Origin: Pseudolabrys sp.
Lineage (GTDB): Bacteria > Pseudomonadota > Alphaproteobacteria > Rhizobiales > Xanthobacteraceae
DNA: 36,973 nucleotides
NCBI GenBank assembly: GCA_030684935.1
Contig: JAUXXH010000021.1
Span: 1 to 36,973, forward strand
Direction: 5' to 3'
Of this stretch, positions 21,688 through 29,146 are shown piece after piece. Made by a program: the position numbers and the translations under genes. The number at the start of each line of letters is the position of its first letter. The stretch's first letter is position 1. Under the pieces are notes generated by a model, which was given only the letters and a program-made list of their open reading frames with translations, made no database searches and had not been told where the DNA came from.

Positions 21688-22731
21688 TCACGCCGCCTTC
21701 TTCTTCGTCCCCGCCGCCGCCAGCACCGCGTTGACGAAAATCCGCGCGCTATCGGCCCAGGTCTTGCCCAGCGCGAAGTCGCGGCAGGCGTCGCGCGAAC
21801 AGTCGAGCGCGCCGAGACAGGCGCGGCGCAGATCGTCGTCGAGCACGCCGACCGGCGCGTCCCCGATCACGTCGCGCGGCGCGTCCGCCGGAAACGCCGC
21901 CACCGGCACGCCGCTCGCCAAAGCTTCGAGCAGCACGAGGCCGAATGTGTCGGTGCGGCTCGGAAACACGAACACATCGGCCGCGGCATAGAGCGCGGCA
22001 AGATCGTCGCCGTGGCGCGCGCCGAGAAACACCGCGCCGGGATAACGCTTGGCCAGCGCCCCCCGCGCCGGGCCGTCGCCGACCACGACCTTGGTACCCG
22101 GCAGATCGACGCTGAGAAACGCCTCGATGTTCTTCTCGACCGCGACGCGACCGACGGTGAGAAAAATCGGCCGCGGCAGATGCGCCACCGCCTCGTGCAC
22201 GCGGCCCGGCCGCGGCCGGAATACCTGCGCGTCGACGCCGCGCGGCCACAGCGTCACGTCATGGAAACCGCGTTCGACAAGTTCGCGGCCGAGCGTCGGC
22301 GTCGCCGCCAGCACCGCCGCACCCGGCGCATGAAAGCGGCGCAGCCAGTTCCAGGTGATGTCGGCGGTCCAGCTCTGCGGCACCGGCAGGCGGCCGGCGA
22401 GATAATCGGGAAAGCGGGTGTGCAGGCTGGTGGTGAAGGGCACGCCGCGCCGCATGCACAGCTTGCGCACCACATGGCCGAGCGGACCTTCGGTGGCGAC
22501 GTGAATGGCGTCGGCGCCCGCCGCCGCGAGCCGCCGCTCGATGTCGCCCGGCGGCGGCAGCGCCAGCCGGATTTCCGGATAGCTCGGCATCGGCAGCGTC
22601 CAGTACAGCGCCGGCGACAGGAATTCGATGTCGGTGCCGAGCAACTTCGCCTCGCGCGCGACATGGCCGAGCGTGCGCACCACGCCGTTCACCTGCGGCT
22701 CCCAGGCGTCGGTGGCGATGAGGATTTTCAT
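21688..22731 (-). CDS. GT4-family glycosyltransferase
   Basis: 347 residues. The N-terminus MKILIATDAWEPQVNGVVRT (residues 1-20) is the start of a GT-B retaining glycosyltransferase of family 4, with the acceptor-side Gly-Val-Val loop. The donor domain has FLTVGRVAVEKNIEAFL and the EX7E-type segment FVFPSRTDTFGLVLLEALASG, in which the glutamates bind the nucleotide sugar. Members glycosylate lipids such as diacylglycerol in rhizobia or build polysaccharides. It is followed on the same strand by an LpxH-like phosphoesterase and a PmtA-like methyltransferase, so a lipid-linked acceptor is likely. That is inferred from neighbours. About 250 bp with repeat B separate it from the next upstream gene. 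Confidence 0.85.
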   Translation of the reverse strand: MKILIATDAWEPQVNGVVRTLGHVAREAKLLGTDIEFLSPALYWTLPMPSYPEIRLALPPPGDIERRLAAAGADAIHVATEGPLGHVVRKLCMRRGVPFTTSLHTRFPDYLAGRLPVPQSWTADITWNWLRRFHAPGAAVLAATPTLGRELVERGFHDVTLWPRGVDAQVFRPRPGRVHEAVAHLPRPIFLTVGRVAVEKNIEAFLSVDLPGTKVVVGDGPARGALAKRYPGAVFLGARHGDDLAALYAAADVFVFPSRTDTFGLVLLEALASGVPVAAFPADAPRDVIGDAPVGVLDDDLRRACLGALDCSRDACRDFALGKTWADSARIFVNAVLAAAGTKKKAA

Positions 22732-22757
22732 GGCTTGCGTTCCTTTCTCACCGCGCT

Positions 22758-22910
22758 GTCATTGCCGGGCAACCGGGTCCGGCCTTCGGACGGCCCGGCT
22801 GTGGCACTTACCCGGCAATCCATGATGAGGTGCGTCACATGCTGACTGACGTAAAGCCGAGAATGTTGCGAGGCATCATGGATGCCCGGGTCAAGCCCGG
22901 GCATGACGCA
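22758..22910. repeat. Nested palindromic repeat, copy B
   Basis: Same outer palindrome as copy A, but the inserted module (GGCCTTCGGACGGCCCGG) interrupts the left arm in reverse orientation, whereas the right arm GGATGCCCGGGTCAAGCCCGGGCATGAC is uninterrupted. It shows that the module and the outer palindrome are separable parts. Confidence 0.8.
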
Positions 22911-22981
22911 GAAATTGGAACAGCCGCCCATACGCATCATGTCGTCATCGCCAACGACTGCCGTCGTCGACAACGGGCCCC

Positions 22982-23779
22982 TCACGCCGCCTTGGCCTGC
23001 GCCAGTGCCGGCTCCTCGGTCACGCCGGCGCCGGTCTGCGTCCAGGTGATGATCTCGAAGGTGCCGTCGAGACCCTCCGCTACCGCGGTGCAGCTTTCGA
23101 CCCAGTCGCCGCAATTGATGTAGCGCAGGCCGAAATTGTCGTGCATCGCCGCGGTGTGGATGTGGCCGCAGATGACGCCGTCGGCCTGGTGGTGCTGCGC
23201 CTCGTTGGCCAGCGCCTTCTCGAAGGCGCCGATGTAGTTGACGGCGTTCTTGACCTTGAACTTCAGCCACTGCGACAGCGACCAGTACGGCGCGCCGAGC
23301 AGCCGGCGCATCGCATTGTAGCCGCGGTTCAGCGTGATGGCGAAGTCGTAGGCCTTGTCGCCGAGCAGCGCCAGCCAGCGCGCCTGCGTCACCACCAGAT
23401 CGAAGATGTCGCCATGCACGACCAGATAGCGGCGGCCGTCGACGCCCTCGTGGATGGTGTTCTCCACCACCTCGATGCCGCCGAAATGGGTGCCGAAGTA
23501 TCCGCGCAGGAATTCGTCGTGGTTGCCGGGGATGTAGATCAGCCGCGTGCCCTTGCGGCCCTGGCGCAGCAGCTTCTGCACCACGTCGTTGTGCGCCTGC
23601 GGCCAGTACCAGGACGAGCGCAGCGCCCAGCCGTCGACGATGTCGCCGACGAGATAGACGGTGTCGGCTTCGTGGTGGCGGAGGAAATCCAGAAGTTTGT
23701 CGGCCTGGCAGCCGCGCGTTCCCAAATGGACATCCGAGATGAAAAGCGCGCGAAATCGTCGCGTGGCGTTCTCCGTCAC
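22982..23779 (-). CDS. LpxH-like metallophosphoesterase (UDP-2,3-diacylglucosamine diphosphatase-like)
   Basis: 265 residues from the GTG at 23777-23779 (MTENATRRFRALFISD). All metal-binding motifs of the calcineurin-like family are present: SDVHLGT, GDIVDGW, GNHDE, VHGDIFD and GHIHTA. LpxH cleaves UDP-2,3-diacylglucosamine in lipid A synthesis, but many alphaproteobacteria use LpxI for that step. An LpxH2-like enzyme with another pyrophosphate or phospholipid substrate is therefore possible here. The open frame reaching further upstream to 24598 is a shadow of the methyltransferase in another frame. No ribosome-binding site is obvious. It follows the glycosyltransferase-side cluster on the same strand. 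Confidence 0.8.
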   Translation of the reverse strand: MTENATRRFRALFISDVHLGTRGCQADKLLDFLRHHEADTVYLVGDIVDGWALRSSWYWPQAHNDVVQKLLRQGRKGTRLIYIPGNHDEFLRGYFGTHFGGIEVVENTIHEGVDGRRYLVVHGDIFDLVVTQARWLALLGDKAYDFAITLNRGYNAMRRLLGAPYWSLSQWLKFKVKNAVNYIGAFEKALANEAQHHQADGVICGHIHTAAMHDNFGLRYINCGDWVESCTAVAEGLDGTFEIITWTQTGAGVTEEPALAQAKAA

Positions 23780-23841
23780 GGCGCGACCAGTCCCATTTCT
23801 GTCTTCATGTGCGCAGGCATTAGCAGACCCCCATGATGGTT

Positions 23842-24489
23842 TTATGACAACGGCAGGCGACGAAAACGCACCAGCGTATAGACCCCGAACGGCTTGACCT
23901 TGCGCCGCTCGATCAGCTCGGCGCCGCCATGGCCGTCGGCCCAGGCCGCCAGCCGCGAGAACGGAAACTCCGGGCGCAGGCCGAGCGCGTGCGCCTGGCG
24001 CGCCAGAAGCCGCTCGACCGCGGCGGCCAGCCCGCGCTCGGAATAGAGATGATTGACGAGGATGATCTGTCCGCCCGGCCGCGTGACGCGCGCGCATTCC
24101 GACAGCACGCGCTCCGGATCCTCGACCAGCGTGATGACGAACTGCCCGACCACGCAGTCGAACGTCGCGTCGGCAAAACGCAGGTCCTGCGCGTCCATCA
24201 CCGCAAGCTGCTTGACCTGCGGATAGCGGCCGGTCGCGCGCCGCGCGCGGGCCCGCGCGATCATCGGCTCCGACAGATCGATGCCGGTGATTTCGTCGGC
24301 TTCGTCGTAGTCGTCGAACGACAGGCCGGTGCCGACACCGATCTCGAGAATGCGGCCGCCGACTTCGCGCGCCGCGCTGGTCGCCGCGCGCCGGCCGTTG
24401 AGAAACACCGGCCCGCACAGCGCATCGTAGATCGGCGCCCAGCGCGCATAGGCTTTGGTCATCACCTGACTGTCGGGATCGCGCTGCAT
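23842..24489 (-). CDS. pmtA: Phosphatidylethanolamine N-methyltransferase-like SAM methyltransferase (PmtA)
   Basis: 215 residues. YARWAPIYDALCGPVF and NGRRAAT at the N-terminus, followed by the SAM motif I RILEIGVGTGLSF (about residues 46-58) and TGIDLSEPMI, closely resemble the Rhodobacter/rhizobial PmtA, which methylates phosphatidylethanolamine three times to phosphatidylcholine at the inner membrane. The short, soluble, single-domain length also fits. Motif FDCVVGQFVITLVEDP and GGQIILVNHLY complete a class I fold. A generic UbiE-like methyltransferase is the alternative. It lies 62 bp upstream of the LpxH-like gene, which suggests a lipid-metabolism operon (PmtA, LpxH-like, GT4). Start at the ATG 24489. 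Confidence 0.75.
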   Translation of the reverse strand: MQRDPDSQVMTKAYARWAPIYDALCGPVFLNGRRAATSAAREVGGRILEIGVGTGLSFDDYDEADEITGIDLSEPMIARARARRATGRYPQVKQLAVMDAQDLRFADATFDCVVGQFVITLVEDPERVLSECARVTRPGGQIILVNHLYSERGLAAAVERLLARQAHALGLRPEFPFSRLAAWADGHGGAELIERRKVKPFGVYTLVRFRRLPLS

Positions 24490-24636
24490 TGGCCTCTCGC
24501 GAATCGAAACGCTGTCGTTCGCTCCGGAGGTACCAAACGAATGCTACAATGCCGCGACAGACCCCGCCCTTGACCTGCCATGCTTGGGGCGTAAACACCG
24601 GACGGTCGTCCGCAACCTGCGCGAGGAGCGCCGCCC

Positions 24637-25416
24637 ATGAATCTCGGAATTGCCGGCCGCAGGGCCATTGTCTGCGCCTCGAGCCGGGGCCTCGGCAAAG
24701 CCTGCGCGCTGGCGCTGTCGGAAGCCGGCGTCGAGGTCGTCATCAACGGCCGCGACGAGAAGCGGCTCAAGGTCACCGCCGCCGAGATCGCCAGCCTGAC
24801 CGGCGGCAAGGTGATCGCGGTCGCCGCCGATGTCGCGACGCCGGAAGGGCAGAAGGCGCTGCTGGCCGCCTGCCCGCAGCCCGACATTCTGGTCAACAAC
24901 AATGCCGGCCCGCCGCTGCGCGATTTCCGCGAACTGTCGCGCCAGCAGATGATCGACGGCGTGATCGCCAACATGATTGTCGCGGTCGAACTGATCCAGC
25001 AGGTGATCGACCCGATGAAGGCGCGCAAGTTCGGCCGCATCGTCAACATCACGTCGGCTTCGGTGAAGGCGCCGCTGGCCGGGCTCGATCTGTCGTCGGG
25101 CGCGCGCGCCGGGCTGACCGCGTTTCTGGCCGGCGTCGCCCGCACCGTCGCCGACAGCAACGTCACCATCAACAACATCCTGCCCGGCGCCTTCGACACC
25201 GACCGGTTGCGCGGCACGCTGGTGAAGACCGCCGAGCAGAAGGGCATCAGCGTCGAAGCCTTTGCCGAGGAGCGCAAGGCCGGCATTCCGGCGAAGCGCT
25301 TCGGCGAGCCGGCCGAGTTCGGCGCCGCCTGCGCGTTTCTGTCCTCGGCGCAGGCCGGCTACATCACCGGGCAGAATTTGCTGATCGATGGCGGCAATTT
25401 CGCCGGGGCGTTTTAG
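24637..25416 (+). CDS. SDR-family oxidoreductase without the canonical Tyr-x3-Lys
   Basis: 259 residues with a clear Rossmann NAD(P) site. The usual TGxxxGIG is replaced by CASSRGLGKACA, followed by VVINGRDEKRL, DVAT and NNNAGPP. The SDR serine is present (NITSASV), but the next segment reads DLSSGARAGLTAFLAG, where Y-x3-K would be expected. Aligning ARAGL with the usual SKAGL leaves Ser and Arg at the Tyr and Lys positions. The C-terminus (SSAQAGYITGQNLLIDGGNFAGAF) is canonical. The sequence belongs to the known FabG-like subgroup with altered catalytic residues. Its reaction is not known to me; it may reduce by an altered mechanism or simply bind a cofactor. Start ATG at 24637 follows GCGAGGAGCGCC, with GAGGAG suitably placed. 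Confidence 0.85.
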   Translation: MNLGIAGRRAIVCASSRGLGKACALALSEAGVEVVINGRDEKRLKVTAAEIASLTGGKVIAVAADVATPEGQKALLAACPQPDILVNNNAGPPLRDFRELSRQQMIDGVIANMIVAVELIQQVIDPMKARKFGRIVNITSASVKAPLAGLDLSSGARAGLTAFLAGVARTVADSNVTINNILPGAFDTDRLRGTLVKTAEQKGISVEAFAEERKAGIPAKRFGEPAEFGAACAFLSSAQAGYITGQNLLIDGGNFAGAF

Positions 25417-25466
25417 GGGGCGACGACGCCGTTTGATGTCGCGCGTTGCGCATCGCCATCCTCGGC

Positions 25467-25620
25467 GTCATGCGCGGGCTCGACCCGCGCATCCATGATG
25501 ACGTGATGCACGGAAGAACCTTACGTAAGCTTGCGGCGCGCCGATCTGCCTCATGGATTGCCGGGTCAAGTGCCACCGCCGGGCCGGCCGAAGGCCGGAC
25601 CCGGTTGCCCGGCAATGACA
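25467..25620. repeat. Nested palindromic repeat, copy C
   Basis: Outer arms GTCATGCGCGGGCTCGACC and GGATTGCCGGGTCAA...CCCGGCAATGAC, with the same inserted module as copy A in the same place (right arm, GGGCCGGCCGAAGGCCGG). TTACGTAAG, near the middle of copy A (about 21515), recurs here. The repeat ends 28 bp from the stop of the PilZ gene. Confidence 0.8.
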
Positions 25621-25647
25621 ACGGAGAGGCAGCATCGCACCCGCCCC

Positions 25648-25929
25648 TCACGCCCGAAACTCGACCCCGAGGCGCGTCGCGGTGCGCCAGATCACATGAC
25701 ACGGCTGCTTGAAGTGATCGGCCTCGATCACCAGCACGAAATCGTCGGGAATGCCGACCTGGCTCGCCACTTCCAGCAGCGCGCCGGCCGGCGACAGGTT
25801 GCGCACGCGGCAGTCATAGGCGCCGCCGTGATTGATCGTGATGCTGCCACCCTTCAAGGTGCGGTGGCGCTGGGCCTTGCGCCGGTCGTCCGGCGTGCGT
25901 CGTTCGTCCAGTTCGCGTCGTTCATTCAT
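25648..25929 (-). CDS. PilZ-domain protein
   Basis: 93 residues, essentially a single PilZ domain. The c-di-GMP site is complete: RxxxR (RKAQR, residues 17-21) near the start of the domain and NLSPAG (N-x-S-x-x-G) in the next strand. Such stand-alone PilZ proteins sense cyclic di-GMP and alter motility, adhesion or polysaccharide synthesis through a partner. No partner gene is adjacent. The N-terminus is highly charged (MNERRELDERRTPDDRR). An AGGA precedes the ATG at 25929. Confidence 0.9.
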   Translation of the reverse strand: MNERRELDERRTPDDRRKAQRHRTLKGGSITINHGGAYDCRVRNLSPAGALLEVASQVGIPDDFVLVIEADHFKQPCHVIWRTATRLGVEFRA

Positions 25930-26063
25930 GACGAATCCTCCGCCTCATCGAGATCATCGATGCACGCAACGCTAGCGGAAACCCTTTAGCCGCGGGTGAA
26001 ACTGATCGTCAAAACACGAGGATTGGCGTTAGTCTTTGCTAACCATGGCGCGGCCGGGGCCGT

Positions 26064-26315
26064 TCATCCGTCGACCGCCTCCGGCAGCAGCGCGCGCACC
26101 GCGAGTTCGTGCTTGAAGCAGCCGATCGCCTCGTCGACCAGCGCCGCGCTGTTGGCCTTTTCCAGCTTGCGCAGCAGCGCCTTCAGCAGCGGATCCTTGT
26201 CGCGGATGGTCCAGCGGCGGGTGAACACCTGGGCGTCGTAGAGCGAGGTGATGCGCACCGGCGCGGCGACCTGCGGCAGCAGGGCATCGAAGTGCTGGGT
26301 GAAGGGCATGCTCAT
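26064..26315 (-). CDS. Small protein co-transcribed with DUF1488 gene
   Basis: 83 residues starting MSMPFTQHFDALLPQVAAPV at the ATG 26313-26315, two bases after the stop of the DUF1488 gene (26317-26319), so translationally coupled. The body RITSLYDAQVFTRRWTIRDKDPLLKALLRKLEKAN is helical and charged. I do not recognise the family. The frame can be extended upstream to 26549, but that extension is a shadow of the DUF1488 frame. The tight coupling suggests related jobs. Confidence 0.7.
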   Translation of the reverse strand: MSMPFTQHFDALLPQVAAPVRITSLYDAQVFTRRWTIRDKDPLLKALLRKLEKANSAALVDEAIGCFKHELAVRALLPEAVDG

Positions 26316-26316
26316 G

Positions 26317-26595
26317 TCAGAAATCGCTCGGGTGCAGGTCGTAGGAGCCGCCTTTGCCGCTGCTGCCATAGCGGCGGGCGGCGGCGGCGCGGATCTTCGA
26401 CAGATGGCGGTCGAAAGCGGCGAGCAAAGCCGGTTCGTCGTGCATGGCGCCGGGCGCGAGACGCTGCAGCGCATCGGCGCTGACATAGAACGACGCCTCG
26501 AGGGTGCGGTCGTAGCCCCAGAAGTGAACGGCGTTGCGGGTCGCGTCATAGGCGCGGCTGGCGTTGGGAAAGTTGATCGACATGCCGATCACCAT
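26317..26595 (-). CDS. DUF1488 protein
   Basis: 92 residues with MSINFPNASRAYDATRNAVHFWGYD near the start, then LEASFYVSADALQRL and LLAAFDRHLSKIRAAAARRY. This is the DUF1488 pattern, a small family widespread in proteobacteria and without an established function; a role in stress has been suggested only from expression data. The first ATG (26595) has GGATAAG eight bases upstream and is preferred over the second (26583). It is the first gene of a two-gene unit with the 83-residue protein. Upstream, about 225 bp separate it from the divergent gene at 26822. Confidence 0.85.
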   Translation of the reverse strand: MVIGMSINFPNASRAYDATRNAVHFWGYDRTLEASFYVSADALQRLAPGAMHDEPALLAAFDRHLSKIRAAAARRYGSSGKGGSYDLHPSDF

Positions 26596-26821
26596 GCGCG
26601 CTTATCCGCGGCGGCGATAGGCGGCACAGAATTTTTTTCGCCGCCGGTTGACAATGTGCGGTGCCACGATAGGCGGCAACGGCGCATCAAGCATATCGCG
26701 GTATCGCACGGCCATGCGATGTGACTCCGGCGCCGGAAACCTCTATAGAGATCGATGACAGCGGCCGGAACCGGGCGATGCACCGGATATCAGCGGGCCA
26801 AGGGTCCGCGGGAGGACCCCC

Positions 26822-27040
26822 ATGAACATCTACATCTTCAAGTCGCAGGCCAACCCCGAGTTGCGCGCCTTTTCCAGCGACCAGGGCGGCCAGTCGCTGC
26901 CGAAGCAGTTCCGCCCCTGGCACGCCGTCGGCGTGCTCAAGCCGGATGCGGCGCCGCCCAACAATCTCAGCCGCGATGTGATCGAGAAGTCGGTCGCCGA
27001 CGGCGGCTTTCAGCTCTGGAAGATGAAGAGCGCCGGCTGA
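26822..27040 (+). CDS. Small conserved hypothetical protein
   Basis: 72 residues, MNIYIFKSQANPELRAFSSD onward, with PKQFRPWHAVGVLKPD and NLSRDVIEKSVADGGFQLWK. The sequence resembles a small protein of unknown function seen in Bradyrhizobium-type genomes. GGGAGGAC lies about eight bases upstream of the ATG, a strong ribosome-binding site. No transmembrane segment, cysteine or known motif is visible. It is monocistronic, with a promoter region in the 225 bp before it; TTGACA is present at about 26648, but without a good -10. Confidence 0.78.
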   Translation: MNIYIFKSQANPELRAFSSDQGGQSLPKQFRPWHAVGVLKPDAAPPNNLSRDVIEKSVADGGFQLWKMKSAG

Positions 27041-27059
27041 GCGGCAGGTTTCGCGCCGG

Positions 27060-27179
27060 TCACAGCAGGCCGTAGCGGGACACGGCCGCGTAAAGCACGA
27101 TCGCGCAGATCGTCAGAATGAGCAGCATCGGCGCGCCCTCGATGACGTGCCGGCGGTCGCTGTCTCTTGTCCCCGGCAC
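27060..27179 (-). CDS. Possible 39-residue single-pass membrane peptide
   Basis: Reading from GTG at 27177-27179: a charged N-terminus (PGTRDSDRRHVIEGAP), then one hydrophobic helix (MLLILTICAIVLYAAVS) and a short tail RYGLL. A charged soluble part followed by one hydrophobic helix is how small inner-membrane proteins look. There is no good ribosome-binding site and no second copy to compare, so this is tentative. An internal ATG would give only the helix. Confidence 0.3.
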   Translation of the reverse strand: MPGTRDSDRRHVIEGAPMLLILTICAIVLYAAVSRYGLL

Positions 27180-27457
27180 GCCCCACCCCCGTTCGCGCGC
27201 AAAGCCGTCGCCGGCGCGCCGCATACCGCTGGTTGTTGATTGGGCGACGACCCTGCCCGCCCGCCGTTAACAGGCCGACAAGGCGAAGGCGCGGATTGTC
27301 GGCAATCCACACGGTCTGTCGTCCCGCATGCCGGGACCAAGGCAAAACCGGGCCGGAGACGGGTGGGTTGCCCCCTCCCCGCCGCTGTCGCATGATCGGT
27401 TCCGGACCCGCCTTGTTATTCACCCTTTCCAAGAAACGATCCCAAGGAGACTGCCCT

Positions 27458-28312
27458 ATGAAGCTTGTCCGCTACGGCGCGCCCGGCCGCGAAAAGCCTG
27501 GCATCATCGCCGAGGACGGCAAAATCCGCGACCTGTCCCGCATTGTGAAGGACATCGACGGCGCGATGCTCGCCTCGGGCGGTCTGGCCAAGATCAAGAA
27601 GGCCAATCTCAAGCGCATGAAGCCGGTCGCCGGCCGGCCGCGGCTCGGCCCCTGCGTCGGCAATGTACGCAATTTCATCGCCATCGGGCTCAACTACTCC
27701 GACCACGCGGCGGAAGCCGGCATGCCGGTGCCGAAGGAGCCGATCATCTTCAACAAGGCGCCGACCTCGATCTGCGGGCCGAACGACGACACCATCATCC
27801 CGAAGGATTCGACCAAGCTCGACTACGAGCTCGAGATCGGCATCGTCATCGGCAAGCGCGCGCGCTATCTGACCAAGGAAAACACCAAGGCGGCCATCGC
27901 CGGCTATTTTCTGGCCAACGACGTGTCCGAGCGCGCCTTCCAGATCGAGCGCTCCGGCGGCCAGTGGAACAAGGGCAAAAGCTGCGAGACCTTCGGCCCG
28001 ATCGGCCCGTGGTTCGTCACCAAGGACGAGATCAAGGACCCGCAGAACCTCGACATGTGGCTCGACGTCAACGGCGAGAAGCGCCAGCGCGGCAACACCA
28101 GCACGATGGTGTTCGGCTGCGAACACCTCGTCTGGTACTGCTCGCAGTTCTTCGTCATGGAGCCGGGCGACATCATCATCACCGGCACGCCGCCGGGCGT
28201 GGGCCTCGGCATGAAGCCGACGCCGCAATTCCTCAAGGAAGGCGACGTCGTGACGATGGGCATCACCGGCCTCGGCGAAGCGCGGCAGAAGATCGTGAAG
28301 GGGAAGTATTAG
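27458..28312 (+). CDS. Fumarylacetoacetate hydrolase (FAH) family protein
   Basis: 284 residues. The N-terminal ~70 residues (MKLVRYGAPGREKPGIIAED) form the small FAH N-domain, and the catalytic part has IGLNYSDHAAEAGMPVPKEP, the metal ligands in YELEIGIVIGK (Glu-x-Glu) and NDVSERAFQ (Asp), and GDIIITGTPPGVGLGM. These enzymes hydrolyse or decarboxylate diketo acids, for example 2,4-diketo-3-deoxy-L-fuconate, acylpyruvates or ureidoglycolate; the substrate is unknown. AAGGAGA (27444-27450) stands seven bases before the ATG at 27458, a near-ideal ribosome-binding site that fixes the start and excludes the longer frame from 27167. It is followed by repeats and a strong terminator. Confidence 0.92.
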   Translation: MKLVRYGAPGREKPGIIAEDGKIRDLSRIVKDIDGAMLASGGLAKIKKANLKRMKPVAGRPRLGPCVGNVRNFIAIGLNYSDHAAEAGMPVPKEPIIFNKAPTSICGPNDDTIIPKDSTKLDYELEIGIVIGKRARYLTKENTKAAIAGYFLANDVSERAFQIERSGGQWNKGKSCETFGPIGPWFVTKDEIKDPQNLDMWLDVNGEKRQRGNTSTMVFGCEHLVWYCSQFFVMEPGDIIITGTPPGVGLGMKPTPQFLKEGDVVTMGITGLGEARQKIVKGKY

Positions 28313-28334
28313 GCGGGCGCTCCAAGCTCCGCTC

Positions 28335-28354
28335 ATTCCCGCGCCAGCGGGAAT
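28335..28354. repeat. Perfect hairpin ATTCCCGC-GCCA-GCGGGAAT
   Basis: Eight-bp stem with a four-base loop just downstream of the FAH gene. It is the same type as the hairpin at 20377-20396. Confidence 0.8.
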
Positions 28355-28384
28355 CCAGAGCCAAAAGCGCCGCCTTCTCTTCAC

Positions 28385-28486
28385 CCCTCCCCCTTGTGGG
28401 GAGGGGTCGGGGGTGGGGGTGGCTGCCTCATCACAAAGCCCCCACCCCGCTCACTTCGTTCGCGACCCTCCCCACAAGGGGGAGGG
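28385..28486. repeat. Large interrupted palindrome with 21-bp perfect arms
   Basis: Left arm at 28385-28405 (CCCTCCCCCTTGTGGGGAGG and one more G) and its exact reverse complement at 28466-28486, about 60 bp apart. Each arm is itself partly self-complementary, and the inner sequence carries GGGGGTGGGGGT against CCCCCACCCC. A half version is seen at 7434-7454. Such elements are frequent in alphaproteobacterial intergenic regions. Confidence 0.85.
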
Positions 28487-28500
28487 TAAGCAAGAAAAAC

Positions 28501-28530
28501 AAAACCCCGGGCGATGAGCCCGGGGTTTTT
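28501..28530 (+). terminator. Strong intrinsic terminator
   Basis: AAAACCCCGGGC-GATGA-GCCCGGGG followed by TTTTT: a GC-rich stem flanked by matching A and T runs, the textbook form. It ends the FAH transcript before the toxin-antitoxin pair. The symmetrical A/T flanks make it possibly bidirectional. Confidence 0.92.
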
Positions 28531-28583
28531 GCTTGTGCCCATGCCCCTTGACCCGCCCGGCGCCAGCTTCCTACCCTTGTCCG

Positions 28584-28841
28584 ATGGCCACCAAGACCGA
28601 GTCCATCGAAGTCGATACCGCGACCGCCGCGGCGCTGAAGACGCGCGCCGCCGAGCGCGGCGTCAGCGTGTCCGAGCTGGTCGCCGAACTGGTGCCGTTG
28701 AGCCTCGACGATGAAGCCGTCGCCGAACTCGACCGCCGCTGGGCCGCGGTCGAAGCGGGTGCGGTCACGATACCGCAGGCCGAGCTTGAAGCGTGGCTGC
28801 GCACCTGGGGCACGCCGGACTTCCGGCCGCGATCCCGGTGA
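28584..28841 (+). CDS. Ribbon-helix-helix type antitoxin (ParD-like)
   Basis: 85 residues from the ATG at 28584 (MATKTESIEVDTATAAALKT). The beta strand ESIEVDTATAAALK and helix pair AERGVSVSELVAEL are the CopG/RHH DNA-binding fold, and the remainder (DRRWAAVEAGAVTIPQAELEAWLRTWG) is the toxin-binding tail. The frame upstream to 28533 has no ribosome-binding site. The stop overlaps the start of the toxin gene by four bases (GTGA at 28838-28841). It would bind its own promoter and hold the toxin inactive. Confidence 0.88.
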   Translation: MATKTESIEVDTATAAALKTRAAERGVSVSELVAELVPLSLDDEAVAELDRRWAAVEAGAVTIPQAELEAWLRTWGTPDFRPRSR

Positions 28842-29122
28842 GAGTCGAATGGTCGGCTGATGCCGTTGCCGATCTCGACCGCTTCGCCGATTTTCTGCAC
28901 CGCCATTATCCGAGCCTCGCCGGCGCCGTGGCGCAGGAGATCATCGTCAAGGCAAAGGTGCTGAGCGAACAGCCCTTGCTGGGGCATCCGATCGCCGGGC
29001 GCGAACACTATCGGCAGATCGTCTTGCAGGTTCTCCGCGCGGCTTACGTGCTTCAGTATCGGGTCGAATCTGAGCGCGTCGTTATCCTGCGCGTGTTTCA
29101 CGGCCGCGAACGACGGAAGTGA
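28838..29122 (+). CDS. ParE/RelE-family toxin
   Basis: 94 residues from the GTG at 28838. VEWSADAVADLDRFADFLHRHYP is the typical ParE N-terminal strand and helix, and HPIAGREHYRQIVLQVLRAAYVLQYRV followed by RVVILRVFHGRERRK is the characteristic C-terminal sheet with the basic end. ParE toxins poison DNA gyrase and RelE cleaves mRNA; the ParD-like partner suggests ParE. The GTGA overlap shows translational coupling with the antitoxin, in antitoxin-first order, unlike the toxin-first pairs at 12418-13291 and 17085-17515. No sign of decay. Confidence 0.88.
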   Translation: MRVEWSADAVADLDRFADFLHRHYPSLAGAVAQEIIVKAKVLSEQPLLGHPIAGREHYRQIVLQVLRAAYVLQYRVESERVVILRVFHGRERRK

Positions 29123-29146
29123 TTTCGGCCGCGCGACATTTTCGTC

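Noticed and set aside
22982..24598. Long frame that would add 270 residues before the LpxH-like protein
   Set aside because: The extension coincides with PmtA in another frame and has no domain. The GTG at 23779 gives the expected N-terminus.
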